Assembly: GCF_000526195.1 (NCBI RefSeq)
Contig: NZ_JAFP01000001.1
Coordinates: 186,001-250,000, forward strand
Length of the DNA stretch: 64,000 bases
Reading direction: 5' to 3'
Source of the DNA: Hippea sp. KM1
Lineage (GTDB): Bacteria; Campylobacterota_A; Desulfurellia; Desulfurellales; Hippeaceae
The position numbers and the translations under genes are program-made. Positions 16,394 through 25,320 of the stretch are shown one piece after another. Positions within the stretch are counted from its first letter, which is position 1; every line of letters begins with the position of its first letter. The notes beneath the pieces were generated by a model, which made no database searches, was not told where the DNA came from, and saw only the letters and a list, made by a program, of their open reading frames with translations.

Positions 16394-17084
16394 CTGTCTG
16401 GACATTGTATTTGCCCCTAAATGCCTGTTGTGCGGGGCAAGAACGACCGGTTTGGTTTGCAATGACTGTCTATGCAGCCTAAGAAGCGATTTTAACAGGT
16501 GTAAGGTCTGTTCACGCCCCATAGGTGCAAAGGGGGCGGTCTGTTCTGTTTGCCTATCCAAGAAGCGGTTTTTTGTTAGGGGTTTTTCCCTTTTTAACTA
16601 TAAAGATGAGAATGTAAAGAGGGTTATAGAACTTCTAAAATTTAAGGGGTATTACCGTCTGGCGGAGTTGCTTTATCATTTCAAAAAAGAGATTATCCAA
16701 AGCGGCATATTTGATGGTGTTGATTGCTTGCTTGCTGTGCCTATGCACAGAAGGGATATCCTCAAGAGGGGTTTTAACCAAGCCGTATTTATCGCCAGGG
16801 CGCTCTCTGATATCACAGGCATAAAGGTTGATTATTACCTTTTGAGGAAGCTTAAAAGAACCAAGCATCAGGTCGGTTTGTCGGCCAAAGAGAGGGAGGT
16901 TAACCTTAAAGGGGCATTCGGTTTAACAAAAACGCCCTCATATAGGCGTGTGGTTATAGTGGATGATGTCTTTACCACGGGGTCAACGATCAACGAGATA
17001 GCCAGGCTGTTGTTATCCTGTAATGTTAAAAGCAATTTCTTTTGTTTATCGTCAACACCCGGTTTAAAAGATGTTGATTTTTAG
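16359..17084 (+). CDS. comF: ComF-family phosphoribosyltransferase-like protein
   Basis: 241 residues. An N-terminal double zinc-finger region (CLLCG, CNDC, CKVC, CSVC) precedes a phosphoribosyltransferase fold whose PRPP loop is VVIVDDVFTTGST near the C-terminus. ComF proteins are needed for DNA uptake in competent bacteria; their reaction is unknown. The only possible start ahead of the first zinc finger is TTG at 16359, inside the preceding gene, and its ribosome site is poor, so expression probably depends on coupling. Confidence 0.85.
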   Translation: MLAGRLSSLVNSCLDIVFAPKCLLCGARTTGLVCNDCLCSLRSDFNRCKVCSRPIGAKGAVCSVCLSKKRFFVRGFSLFNYKDENVKRVIELLKFKGYYRLAELLYHFKKEIIQSGIFDGVDCLLAVPMHRRDILKRGFNQAVFIARALSDITGIKVDYYLLRKLKRTKHQVGLSAKEREVNLKGAFGLTKTPSYRRVVIVDDVFTTGSTINEIARLLLSCNVKSNFFCLSSTPGLKDVDF

Positions 17085-17166
17085 CTGTTTTTGTATATCA
17101 TAACAAGGCTATATCCTTGCTTTCTGCTTTTTAGCAGGAGGCCAAAAGTCCAAAAGGAGGTTGTGG

Positions 17167-17502
17167 ATGAGGTATTACGAGTTGCTTTACATCGTTCGGC
17201 CCACGATGGGTGAGGATGAGTTGAAGGCCTTTATTAACGGTGTTAAGGAGAGGATCGAGGCCGAGGGCGGAGAGATTCTGAAGAACGAGGTGTGGCAGAA
17301 GAGGAATTTGGCCTATCCCATCAAGAAGTTCAAGCAGGGTTATTACATCCTGGTTCATTACAGATCAGAGGCCGAGGTTCCCAAAAAGATCGAGGAGTAT
17401 TTAAGGATCAAAGAGGATGTCTTGAGGTTTTTAACGACTTACATGTTAAAGAAGGATATCAAGGCATATCAGAAGAAGGAAGACGATGGCAAATCTGAAT
17501 AA
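17167..17502 (+). CDS. rpsF: 30S ribosomal protein S6
   Basis: 111 residues with the S6 pattern: RYYELLYIVRP at the start, WQKRNLAYPIKKFKQGYYIL in the middle and EDVLRFLTTYML. ATG at 17167 follows AGGAGG (17155-17160). It opens the widely conserved rpsF-ssb-rpsR-rplI-dnaB order and overlaps ssb by 17 bases. The 82 bases upstream hold a small CTGC-loop-GCAG hairpin; I could not identify a clear S6:S18 autoregulatory motif there. Confidence 0.96.
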   Translation: MRYYELLYIVRPTMGEDELKAFINGVKERIEAEGGEILKNEVWQKRNLAYPIKKFKQGYYILVHYRSEAEVPKKIEEYLRIKEDVLRFLTTYMLKKDIKAYQKKEDDGKSE

Positions 17503-17887
17503 AATAATGCTCATAGGCAATCTGACCAGGGATCCTGAATTGAGATATACGCCTGCAGGTTTGGGGGTTGCAAGCTTCGGCATTGCCGTAAATACGCCGA
17601 TAGGTAAGGATGAGCAGGGCAACAGGAAAACAGAGACCCTTTTTGTGGATGTGGTGGCCTTTGGCAGGCAAGCAGAGACAATAGCAGAATACCTTAAAAA
17701 AGGGTCGCTGGTTTATATTGAGGGGAGATTGCGTTATAGAACCTGGGAAGACCCAAACGGCAACAAGAGGTCAAAACACGAAGTAGTTCTTAATAATTTT
17801 CAATTTTTGTCCTTTAAGGATAGAGCAGATAGCTCCCAGCAGGTTCCTGTTGATATGCCTGCTGAGGATGAGGATATACCATTTTAA
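17486..17887 (+). CDS. ssb: Single-stranded DNA-binding protein
   Basis: 133 residues. The OB-fold begins NKIMLIGNLTRDPELRYTP, and the tail ends in the acidic DEDIPF that recruits repair and replication partners. The linker between OB-fold and tail is short. It binds single-stranded DNA as a tetramer at replication forks. Lies between the S6 and S18 genes as in most bacteria. Confidence 0.97.
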   Translation: MANLNKIMLIGNLTRDPELRYTPAGLGVASFGIAVNTPIGKDEQGNRKTETLFVDVVAFGRQAETIAEYLKKGSLVYIEGRLRYRTWEDPNGNKRSKHEVVLNNFQFLSFKDRADSSQQVPVDMPAEDEDIPF

Positions 17888-17908
17888 TGTTGATTGGAGG
17901 TTTTTAAG

Positions 17909-18169
17909 ATGACGGATAACAAGAAGAAAAAGAGATACTTCAGATACCCAAAAAAGAAGGTTTGCCATTTCTGCTCTAACAAGATAGAGGAGATCGATTA
18001 CAAGGATGTGGATACGCTATCGAGGTATGTGACGGAGAGGTATAAAATCATAGGAAGAAAGACCACGGCAACATGCGCCAAGCACCAGAGGATGTTGACC
18101 AAGGCCATCAAGAGGGCAAGGGTTATGGCTTTGATGCCGTTTACTATTAGCAGAAAACTCAAAGGCTAA
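17909..18169 (+). CDS. rpsR: 30S ribosomal protein S18
   Basis: 86 residues. The VCHFC pair near the N-terminus and the later CAKHQR suggest the zinc-binding C+ form of S18. [21 protein letters not shown] and MALMPF are family signatures. ATG at 17909 is placed by GGAGG at 17896-17900; the earlier in-frame TTG overlaps that site and is rejected. Confidence 0.96.
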   Translation: MTDNKKKKRYFRYPKKKVCHFCSNKIEEIDYKDVDTLSRYVTERYKIIGRKTTATCAKHQRMLTKAIKRARVMALMPFTISRKLKG

Positions 18170-18180
18170 AGGGGGATGCA

Positions 18181-18636
18181 ATGAAGATAGTGCTCCTTGA
18201 AGATGTGGATAAATTGGGCTATGCAGGCGATATAAAGACCGTAAAAGACGGTTATGCCAAGAATTACCTAATACCCAAGGGTCTGGCTTTGGCTGCAACC
18301 AAAAGCAATCTAAAGCTTGTTGAGGAGAAAAGAAGGGCTATCCTTAGAAAGATTGAAAAGAAGATCGAGCAGGCAAACAGGGTGAAAGAAGCGCTGGATG
18401 GTCTTGAGATAGAGGTTGCAGCAAGGGCAGGAGAGAAGGGCAAGCTCTTTGGTTCTGTTACGGCCAATGAGATATACGAGCAGCTGAAGGATAAGGCTGA
18501 GTTTGATAAAAAGAGCATAAGGTTGCCCAAGGATGGCATAAAGGAAGTGGGGACGCACCAGGTTGAGATAGCCATCTATAGGGATATTAAGGCGACCGTT
18601 AAGGTCAAAGTCGTTCCTCTAAATGAAGAGCAGTAA
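18181..18636 (+). CDS. rplI: 50S ribosomal protein L9
   Basis: 151 residues, normal length. The N-terminal domain MKIVLLEDVDKLGYAGDIKT followed by VKDGYAKNYLIPKGLA is diagnostic; a long connecting helix leads to the C-terminal domain with GKLFGSVT. The ATG follows GGGGGA. The last 14 bases overlap dnaB. Confidence 0.97.
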   Translation: MKIVLLEDVDKLGYAGDIKTVKDGYAKNYLIPKGLALAATKSNLKLVEEKRRAILRKIEKKIEQANRVKEALDGLEIEVAARAGEKGKLFGSVTANEIYEQLKDKAEFDKKSIRLPKDGIKEVGTHQVEIAIYRDIKATVKVKVVPLNEEQ

Positions 18637-20023
18637 TGCCGTAAGAGCCTACCCTCAATCCATAGAGGCAGAGAGGGCACTGCTGTGCTCTCTCTTTCTG
18701 GATAATTCCAAATTTACCGATGTAATAGAGATAATAAGTGAAGACGATTTCTTTGATGGGAAGAATTCTATAATTTTCAGGGTTTTAAAGGAGCTTTACG
18801 CAAACGGCGTCCCCTTCGACTTTGTTACGGTTTCCAATGCCATAAAGGAAAAGGGGCTTTTAGATAAGGTTGGCCCATCCTATATAACCAGCATTACGGA
18901 GTTTCTTCCTGCTCCTGCGAATACGGAATACTATGCCAATATTATCAAGAAGAAGTCGGTTTTGAGGCAGTTGATCTCCATGTCCACAGAGATTGCAACG
19001 ATGTGCTATGAAGAGCCTGAGGATATTGAGGATGTATTGAATATAGCAGAAAAGAGGCTGTTTGAGGTGGTAAGCAACCGCTCCACCAAGTATAAGTCCA
19101 GCGAAGAGGCATCCGAGGATATGCTTGAGTTCCTTTCAAGGCTAAAGGAAAGGAAGAGCATTATAACGGGTATCCCCAGCGGTTTTATAGATTTAGATAA
19201 AATGACAAACGGCTTTCAAGAGGGCGATTTGATAATCGTTGCAGGACGCCCCGGCATGGGTAAGACATCGTTTGCTTTGAGCATAGCCCTCAATGCTGCA
19301 TTGGATTACCAAAAAAGCGTCGGCATCTTTTCGTTGGAAATGTCCGTCAGACAGCTCCTTTTGAGGATGATCTCGTCCATGTCCAGGGTTGAGATGGGTA
19401 AACTAAGAACGGGTTTCTTTGAGAATGACGAGTGGGATAGGGTCGTAAAGACGCTTGATAGGCTAAAGTATGCAAGGATTTACATGGATGATTCGTCCCT
19501 TTTAAGCTCTATAGACATACGCACCAAGGCCAGGAAGATGAAGATGGAGAAGAATATAGACCTGCTTATTGTGGACTATCTTCAGCTTATAGAGGGTCAG
19601 AGCCAGATCACCAACAGGACGCAGCAGATTTCTGAGATCTCGAGGTCTTTAAAGATTTTGGCCAAGGAGCTTGAGATACCCGTTATAGCGCTCTCCCAGC
19701 TCAACAGGGCTGTTGAAAGCAGGGAGGATAAAAGGCCGACGCCTGCAGATTTGAGGGAGTCGGGTTCTATTGAGCAGGATGCCGATCTTGTTATATTCAT
19801 CTATAGGGATGAGGTTTACAATAAAAACTCGCCCGACAAGGGCAAAGCCGAGATAATAATAGCAAAGCACAGAAACGGACCACAGGGAACGATTAAGCTG
19901 CAATTTGAAGGCAAGTTGGCCGCCTTTAGAAATCTGCAGGATAATGAGGATTATTACGCCTCCGATTCATACAGCGAAAAAGCAGAGGAAGATTTAGACT
20001 TCGAAGAACACTCCGAACTCTAA
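18623..20023 (+). CDS. dnaB: Replicative DNA helicase
   Basis: 466 residues. The N-terminal primase-interacting domain starts PQSIEAERALLCSLF. The RecA-like motor has Walker A AGRPGMGKTSFAL near residues 210-223, LLIVDYLQLIEG as Walker B and an arginine-finger region REDKRPTPADLRESGSIEQD. Hexameric helicase that drives the fork. No intein is present. Overlaps rplI and is followed by uvrA after 1 base. Confidence 0.97.
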   Translation: MKSSNAVRAYPQSIEAERALLCSLFLDNSKFTDVIEIISEDDFFDGKNSIIFRVLKELYANGVPFDFVTVSNAIKEKGLLDKVGPSYITSITEFLPAPANTEYYANIIKKKSVLRQLISMSTEIATMCYEEPEDIEDVLNIAEKRLFEVVSNRSTKYKSSEEASEDMLEFLSRLKERKSIITGIPSGFIDLDKMTNGFQEGDLIIVAGRPGMGKTSFALSIALNAALDYQKSVGIFSLEMSVRQLLLRMISSMSRVEMGKLRTGFFENDEWDRVVKTLDRLKYARIYMDDSSLLSSIDIRTKARKMKMEKNIDLLIVDYLQLIEGQSQITNRTQQISEISRSLKILAKELEIPVIALSQLNRAVESREDKRPTPADLRESGSIEQDADLVIFIYRDEVYNKNSPDKGKAEIIIAKHRNGPQGTIKLQFEGKLAAFRNLQDNEDYYASDSYSEKAEEDLDFEEHSEL

Positions 20024-20024
20024 A

Positions 20025-22826
20025 ATGAAATTTATCAAGATACGCAAAGCCAGGGTTCATAACCTTAAGGGTATAGATGTCGATATACCGAAATCCAAAA
20101 TAACCGTCATAACAGGCCCCTCAGGCAGCGGCAAATCCACACTGGCCTTCGATGTTTTATATGCGGAGAGTCAGCGGAGGTATTTGGAATCCTTAAGCGC
20201 CTATGCGAGGCAGTTCTTAGAAAAGATAGAAAAACCCGATGTTGAAAGCATAGAGGGCTTATCGCCAGCCATAAGCATAGACCAGAAGAGTATCTCTGTT
20301 AATCCTCGCTCCACCGTCGGAACGATAACAGAGATTTACGACTATATGAGGTTGCTGTTTGCCCATGTGGGTGAGGCCTATTGCTATTCGTGCGGCAGAA
20401 GAATTACAAAGCAAGACCTACAAACGATAGTCGATGAGATAGCCTCAAAAATCGGCAAGAAGCTTTTGATCCTTGCCCCTGTTGCCATTAATAAAAAGGG
20501 GACTTTTAAGGCCGAGTTTGAGCGATTCAGAAAAGACGGTTTTGTTAGGGTTTTAGTTGATGGGGTTGAGAGACTGCTTGAGGAGGATATAGAGCTTGAT
20601 AAAAACAAAAAACACGACATCTATCTTGTCGTTGACAGGATAAAGGTGAGGGAAGGCTCAAGGGGCAGGATAGCAGAGGCTGTGGAGCTTGCCCTAAAGA
20701 TAGGGGGTGGTATCCTTACCGTTAAGGATATAGAAACAGAAGATGTTGAGTTGTTTTCTGAGCATTTCTCCTGCCCTTATTGTGGCATAAATTACAAGCC
20801 CATAACACCCCAGAGCTTTTCCTTTAACTCCCCCTTGGGTGCATGCCCTGAATGCTATGGTTTGGGTGTGAAGCATCAGCTTGATCTGGATAAAGTTATG
20901 CCGGATAAATCGCTCTCTATCAGGGAGGGTGTGGTTAAGCTGTGGAGGAGGCCTAAGTATTACTTCTATCAGAGGTTTCTTATAGAGGCCTGCAGGCAGT
21001 TTGGCATAGACATATACACACCCTTTGAGGAGCTGCCCAGGCAACATCAGGATATCGTGCTGTTCGGTAAATCCAACGAGGTTGTGGAGTTTGAGATTGC
21101 ATCGGGCAAGACCGTAAGGAGGGAGTTTAGAGGGGTTATAAATCTATTGCTTGAGCAGTTTAACCAGACCGAAAGCTCAAAGGTAAAAAGCGAGATAACA
21201 TCCCTGATGCAGGAGGTTGTATGCCCTGTCTGCAAGGGGGATAGGCTTAATAAAGAGAGTCTGTCTGTTAGGATTATGGGCAAGAACATTATGGATGTTA
21301 GCAGGCTTAAGGTCTCCGAGGCATATAGCTTCTTTGTTGGGCTAAGAGAGCATCTGACACCCATGCAGCTTGAAATATCAAAAAGGGTTCTATCTGAGAT
21401 AGAGGTTAGATTGAGGTTTTTGATGGATGTCGGTTTGGATTATCTTTCTTTGAATAGGGCTGCCTCCACGCTTTCTGGCGGTGAAGCACAACGCATCCGA
21501 CTCGCCACACAGGCCGGCAGCAGCTTAAGCGGGATTACCTATGTGCTGGATGAGCCTTCAATAGGTTTACACCCAAGGGATACATTTAGACTCATAGAGA
21601 CGCTTAAGCACCTGAAGGATAACGACAATACGGTCGTGGTGGTTGAGCATGACCCTGCTATTATTGAATCTGCCGACTATGTGATCGATATGGGGCCTGC
21701 AAGCGGCAGGCTCGGGGGCGAGGTTGTTGCATCTGGCAGTGTGGATGAGATAAAGCAGAACGAGAAATCCCTGACGGGTAAATATTTAAGCGGAAAACTA
21801 ACCATAGAGCCCAGAAAGAACTATAAAAAACCGCTCCATTTTTTAAGGATAAAGGGGGCGAATATACACAACCTAAAGGGTATCGATGTTGATCTGCCGC
21901 TTGGTGTATTTGTGTGTGTCAGCGGTGTTTCGGGCTCTGGTAAGAGCTCGCTTATCTTTGACTGTTTCTATGAATACGCCTCAAGGGCGAAGATGGGGCT
22001 AAAGAGCGATGTTTGCAGGGGTATAGATGGGCTTGAGCGCATCGATAAGATAATAAAGATCGACCAATCACCCATAGGCAGAACGCCACGGAGTAATCCT
22101 GCCACATATACATCGGTGTTTACCGATATAAGGGAGCTATTTGCCCAGACGGAGGATGCCAGGATTCAGGGTTTTACAGCCTCAAGGTTCAGTTTCAATA
22201 TCAAGGGTGGAAGGTGCGAAAAATGCAAGGGTGAGGGGTATATAAGGATAGAGATGCAGTTTTTGCCCGATGTCTATGTCAAGTGCGATGTGTGTGGAGA
22301 GAGGCGTTATAACGAGGCGACCCTCAATGTGAAATATAAGGGCAGAAGCATTTACGATGTGCTGGAGATGACAATAAATCAGGCGTATGAGTTCTTCGAG
22401 AATGTCCCCAAAATAAAAAGAAAACTCTCGATCTTAAGGGATGTGGGCCTGGGTTATCTTCAGCTTGGTCAGCCGGCCACAACGCTTTCTGGCGGTGAGG
22501 CCCAAAGGATAAAGATAGCCAAGAATTTAATCATACCACCGACGGGACATACGCTGTATCTGTTGGATGAACCATCAATTGGTTTGCATATGGACGATGT
22601 CAAAAAACTCATAGAGGTCTTAAGGAGATTGGTCGATGAGGGCAACAGTGTCGTTGTTATAGAGCATAACATCGACATCTTGAAAAGTGCAGACTATATC
22701 CTCGATGTAGGTCCGGATAGTGCCGATAAAGGCGGCAGAATAGTCGCCTGGGGCAGTCCTGTTGAGGTTGCCAAAAACTTTAATACCTATACGGCCTATT
22801 ATCTGAAAAAAGCCTTAGGAATCTGA
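20025..22826 (+). CDS. uvrA: Excinuclease ABC subunit A
   Basis: 933 residues, the full class I UvrA length. There are two ABC modules: the first with GPSGSGKST and LSGGEAQRIRL, the second with GVSGSGKSS and LSGGEAQRIKI. Zinc-finger cysteines are seen at CYSCG, CPYC...CPEC and CEKC...CDVC. It recognises bulky DNA lesions and loads UvrB. Its last 12 coding bases overlap the opposite-strand fur-family gene. uvrB and uvrC are not in this window. Confidence 0.97.
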   Translation: MKFIKIRKARVHNLKGIDVDIPKSKITVITGPSGSGKSTLAFDVLYAESQRRYLESLSAYARQFLEKIEKPDVESIEGLSPAISIDQKSISVNPRSTVGTITEIYDYMRLLFAHVGEAYCYSCGRRITKQDLQTIVDEIASKIGKKLLILAPVAINKKGTFKAEFERFRKDGFVRVLVDGVERLLEEDIELDKNKKHDIYLVVDRIKVREGSRGRIAEAVELALKIGGGILTVKDIETEDVELFSEHFSCPYCGINYKPITPQSFSFNSPLGACPECYGLGVKHQLDLDKVMPDKSLSIREGVVKLWRRPKYYFYQRFLIEACRQFGIDIYTPFEELPRQHQDIVLFGKSNEVVEFEIASGKTVRREFRGVINLLLEQFNQTESSKVKSEITSLMQEVVCPVCKGDRLNKESLSVRIMGKNIMDVSRLKVSEAYSFFVGLREHLTPMQLEISKRVLSEIEVRLRFLMDVGLDYLSLNRAASTLSGGEAQRIRLATQAGSSLSGITYVLDEPSIGLHPRDTFRLIETLKHLKDNDNTVVVVEHDPAIIESADYVIDMGPASGRLGGEVVASGSVDEIKQNEKSLTGKYLSGKLTIEPRKNYKKPLHFLRIKGANIHNLKGIDVDLPLGVFVCVSGVSGSGKSSLIFDCFYEYASRAKMGLKSDVCRGIDGLERIDKIIKIDQSPIGRTPRSNPATYTSVFTDIRELFAQTEDARIQGFTASRFSFNIKGGRCEKCKGEGYIRIEMQFLPDVYVKCDVCGERRYNEATLNVKYKGRSIYDVLEMTINQAYEFFENVPKIKRKLSILRDVGLGYLQLGQPATTLSGGEAQRIKIAKNLIIPPTGHTLYLLDEPSIGLHMDDVKKLIEVLRRLVDEGNSVVVIEHNIDILKSADYILDVGPDSADKGGRIVAWGSPVEVAKNFNTYTAYYLKKALGI

Positions 22827-23234
22827 CTTGTTTTTACACTTGCTACATACGCCGTAGCAGTATATATCGCAATTCGATATCTCAAAATCCTTTAAATCCT
22901 TTAGCTGGTCTTTTAGAAAGCTCGTATCGATCTCCACATCTATCACCTCTCCGCAGACCTTGCATATGAGGTGGTGGTGCGGTTTCTGGGCGGCTATCTC
23001 GTATTTTGGTTTGGCTCCCTTGATGGCCAATTCCTTTATTATGCCCTTATCCCGCAATGTGTGTATGTTTTTATAAACCGTTGCTAAAGAAACAGAGGGG
23101 AATCTCTCACTGATATTTCTGTAAATGGTTTCTAAATCGATATGGCCTGCCTTGTGGATCTCCTCCAAGATTGCCAGCCTTTGGGGTGTTGCCTTTAAAT
23201 CCGTATTATTTAACAAGTCTCTAACATTAATCAT
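22815..23234 (-). CDS. Fur-family metalloregulator (Fur/PerR type)
   Basis: 139 residues from the ATG at 23234, which follows AAGGGGGG; longer in-frame starts upstream lack a ribosome site. The N-terminal winged helix contains TPQRLAIL and SLATVYKNIHTLRDKGII. The dimer domain has the metal-binding HHHLICKVCGEVIDVEID and a second CxxC (CSKC) near the C-terminus, giving a structural zinc site. Iron versus peroxide sensing cannot be decided from the sequence. It is convergent with uvrA and overlaps it by 12 bases. Confidence 0.9.
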   Translation of the reverse strand: MINVRDLLNNTDLKATPQRLAILEEIHKAGHIDLETIYRNISERFPSVSLATVYKNIHTLRDKGIIKELAIKGAKPKYEIAAQKPHHHLICKVCGEVIDVEIDTSFLKDQLKDLKDFEISNCDIYCYGVCSKCKNKSDS

Positions 23235-23310
23235 CACTATAACCCCCCTTATTTTATTCAAAATGCATAATAGCACTTTTCAGGCGATTGTCAAGTAATA
23301 TTTTTTATTC

Positions 23311-23338
23311 TTGACTGGTAATGCCATTTTTATATAAT
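23311..23338 (+). promoter_or_regulatory. Promoter of the branched-chain aminotransferase gene
   Basis: TTGACT (23311-23316) and a perfect TATAAT (23333-23338) with a 16-base spacer. The ilvE start is 145 bases downstream, which leaves a long leader. Confidence 0.7.
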
Positions 23339-23379
23339 AGAGCTGCAATCCAATGTCTCACATTTGCCCACCTTCGGTG

Positions 23380-23425
23380 CCCCTTGGGATTTTACCTTCC
23401 CACATCCCAAGGGGTACTTTCTTTA
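23380..23425 (+). terminator. Terminator-like hairpin in the ilvE leader
   Basis: CCCCTTGGGA (23380-23389) and TCCCAAGGGG (23405-23414) form a perfect 10-base stem around a 15-base loop, followed by a U-rich stretch. It lies between promoter and gene, so it may act as an attenuator. No leader peptide rich in Leu, Ile or Val codons is seen; one 30-codon frame from 23353 has only moderate content. Confidence 0.55.
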
Positions 23426-23482
23426 TTTTGACTTTTTCCACATAAATCCTATTATAGGAGAAATTTGTAATGGAGGTGGAGG

Positions 23483-24571
23483 ATGGAGATAGATTATCAA
23501 TTGAAACCAAAAAGCCAACGGAGAACAGAGGAGTTTGTGCCAGATAAGCCCCTGCCGTTTGGCCTTCTAAGGACAGACCACATGTTTGTGATGGACTATG
23601 AGGATGGTGAGTGGAAAAATCCCAGGATAGTGCCGTATGGCCCTGTAGAGCTGCCACCCGGTGCAATTGTTTTGCACTATGGACAGGCCATATTTGAGGG
23701 GGCAAAGGCCTTTCAGCATGAGGATGGCGAGATATACACCTTTAGAATAGATAAAAACGCCAGGCGCATGAATAGATCGGCCGAGATACTCTGCATACCG
23801 AAGATAGATGAGGATATACAGATAGAGGCCATAGAGGCCTTGATAGATGTGGATAGGTTGTGGTTTCCAAAGCAGGAGGGTGCATCCCTCTATATAAGGC
23901 CTTTTATCTTTGCCACACAGGATTCCTTGGGTGTTCATCCTTCGGTAAGCTATAAGTTCATGGTTATGCTCTCACCAAGCGGACCGTATTATCCTCAGGG
24001 CTTTACAAAACCCATAAAACTTTTGATAACAAAGAGATTCCACAGGGCCGCCCCCGGGGGCACAGGCTCTGCTAAGGCTGCTGGCAACTATGCCGCAAGC
24101 CTTCAGGCGGGTGAGTTTGCAAAGAGGTTTGGTGCAAGTCAGGTGCTGTATTTGGATGTAAACAACGAGTATATAGAAGAAGCGGGTGCCATGAACCATT
24201 TCCACATAACATCAGACGGCACGGTCGTTATACCCGAGTTTACCGACACGATCTTGCGCTCCATAACCTCTGAGAGCGTTATGGAACTCTCTGGCAGAAT
24301 GGGCATAGATGTGAAGCAGGAAAGGGTTAGAATAGATGAGTTTGTTGAGGGTGTAAAGAGCGGTGCTATAGTTGAGGCGGGCGGATTTGGAACGGCGGCT
24401 GTTGTTTCGCCTGTTGGTGAGTATGTATTTGAGGATGGCACATCGATAATCGTGGGCAATAACGAGGTTGGTAACTACACAAAGAGGATATACGAATACT
24501 ATACAGGTATCCAAACCGGCAAGATAGAAGCCCCGCAAGGATGGCTTAAGAAGGTTCCAAGAAGGGTATGA
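23483..24571 (+). CDS. ilvE: Branched-chain amino acid aminotransferase, group II type
   Basis: PLP aminotransferase for leucine, isoleucine and valine. 362 residues, the longer (mitochondrial-like) form rather than the 300-residue E. coli type. The PLP lysine is in GTGSAKAAGNYAAS near residue 200, and EEAGAMNHF is the group II version of the active-site loop. The N-terminus FGLLRTDHMFVMDY and the HYGQAIFEGAKAF segment also fit. ATG at 23483 follows GGAGGTGGAGG. The stop overlaps mqnA as ATGA. Confidence 0.93.
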   Translation: MEIDYQLKPKSQRRTEEFVPDKPLPFGLLRTDHMFVMDYEDGEWKNPRIVPYGPVELPPGAIVLHYGQAIFEGAKAFQHEDGEIYTFRIDKNARRMNRSAEILCIPKIDEDIQIEAIEALIDVDRLWFPKQEGASLYIRPFIFATQDSLGVHPSVSYKFMVMLSPSGPYYPQGFTKPIKLLITKRFHRAAPGGTGSAKAAGNYAASLQAGEFAKRFGASQVLYLDVNNEYIEEAGAMNHFHITSDGTVVIPEFTDTILRSITSESVMELSGRMGIDVKQERVRIDEFVEGVKSGAIVEAGGFGTAAVVSPVGEYVFEDGTSIIVGNNEVGNYTKRIYEYYTGIQTGKIEAPQGWLKKVPRRV

Positions 24572-25320
24572 AGGTAGCCTTAGTTGAATTCCTAAACGCC
24601 GTTCCCCTCTATTATGCCCTAAAGAAGGGTATCATAGAAAACGATTTTGAATTTATATCTGCGGTGCCGAGCCAGTGCGCTCGGCTTCTGTTTAGTGGAG
24701 CCGTCGATATAAGCAATGTGTCTGTTGTGGAATATGTAAACTCCGAAAAATATAGAATACTATCCGATGGCTGTATATCGACAGATAAACGGGTCAAAAG
24801 CGTTGTTATGTTTTTAAAGAAACCGATAAACCGGATAAGGCGTGTTAAGCTTGATAGAAACTCCAAAACCTCAGTCGCTCTAATAAAGGTGCTTTTTAGG
24901 TTTAAATACAACCTAAGCGTGGATTATGTCTATGACGGTGATGCCGACTGTGAGTTGGTGATCGGTGATAGGGCATTAGAAAGGTTAAAAAACACCCAGG
25001 AGGGTGTTTTGGATCTGGCTGTGGAATGGTTTGATTTTACCCAGTTGCCGTTTGTCTTTGCCGTGTGGATCACAAACAAAGAGTTAGATGATAAAATCAA
25101 GGAAAAGTTCTATCTGTCCAAGGAGGTGGGCAAAAAGCTAACAAAAACCATCTGCTCTGAGTTTTCTCACCTCATTGATGAGAAGGGATGCTTTGAATAC
25201 CTAACATCAAACCTATCCTATGATTTGACACAGGAGAAGAGGAAAGCCATAGAGGTTTTTTTTGATTATGCCTATCGCTGCGGGGCTATATCAAACAACC
25301 GCCCCCTTGAGTTTATTTAG
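24568..25320 (+). CDS. mqnA: Chorismate dehydratase of the futalosine menaquinone pathway
   Basis: 250 residues of the MqnA/MqnD fold: VALVEFLNAVPLYYALKKGI at the N-terminus and VPSQCARLLFSGAVDISNVS are the substrate-site segments, and DLAVEWFDFTQLPFVFAVW is a strong MqnA signature. It converts chorismate to 3-enolpyruvylbenzoate, committing it to menaquinone. This implies menaquinone-based respiration, fitting the reductase and cytochrome b genes further right. Other mqn genes are not here. Convergent with mlaD, overlapping by 8 bases. Confidence 0.9.
   Translation: MKVALVEFLNAVPLYYALKKGIIENDFEFISAVPSQCARLLFSGAVDISNVSVVEYVNSEKYRILSDGCISTDKRVKSVVMFLKKPINRIRRVKLDRNSKTSVALIKVLFRFKYNLSVDYVYDGDADCELVIGDRALERLKNTQEGVLDLAVEWFDFTQLPFVFAVWITNKELDDKIKEKFYLSKEVGKKLTKTICSEFSHLIDEKGCFEYLTSNLSYDLTQEKRKAIEVFFDYAYRCGAISNNRPLEFI

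Noticed and set aside
23353-23445. Leader peptide before ilvE
   Set aside because: A 30-codon frame exists but has no clear ribosome site and no run of Leu, Ile or Val codons.
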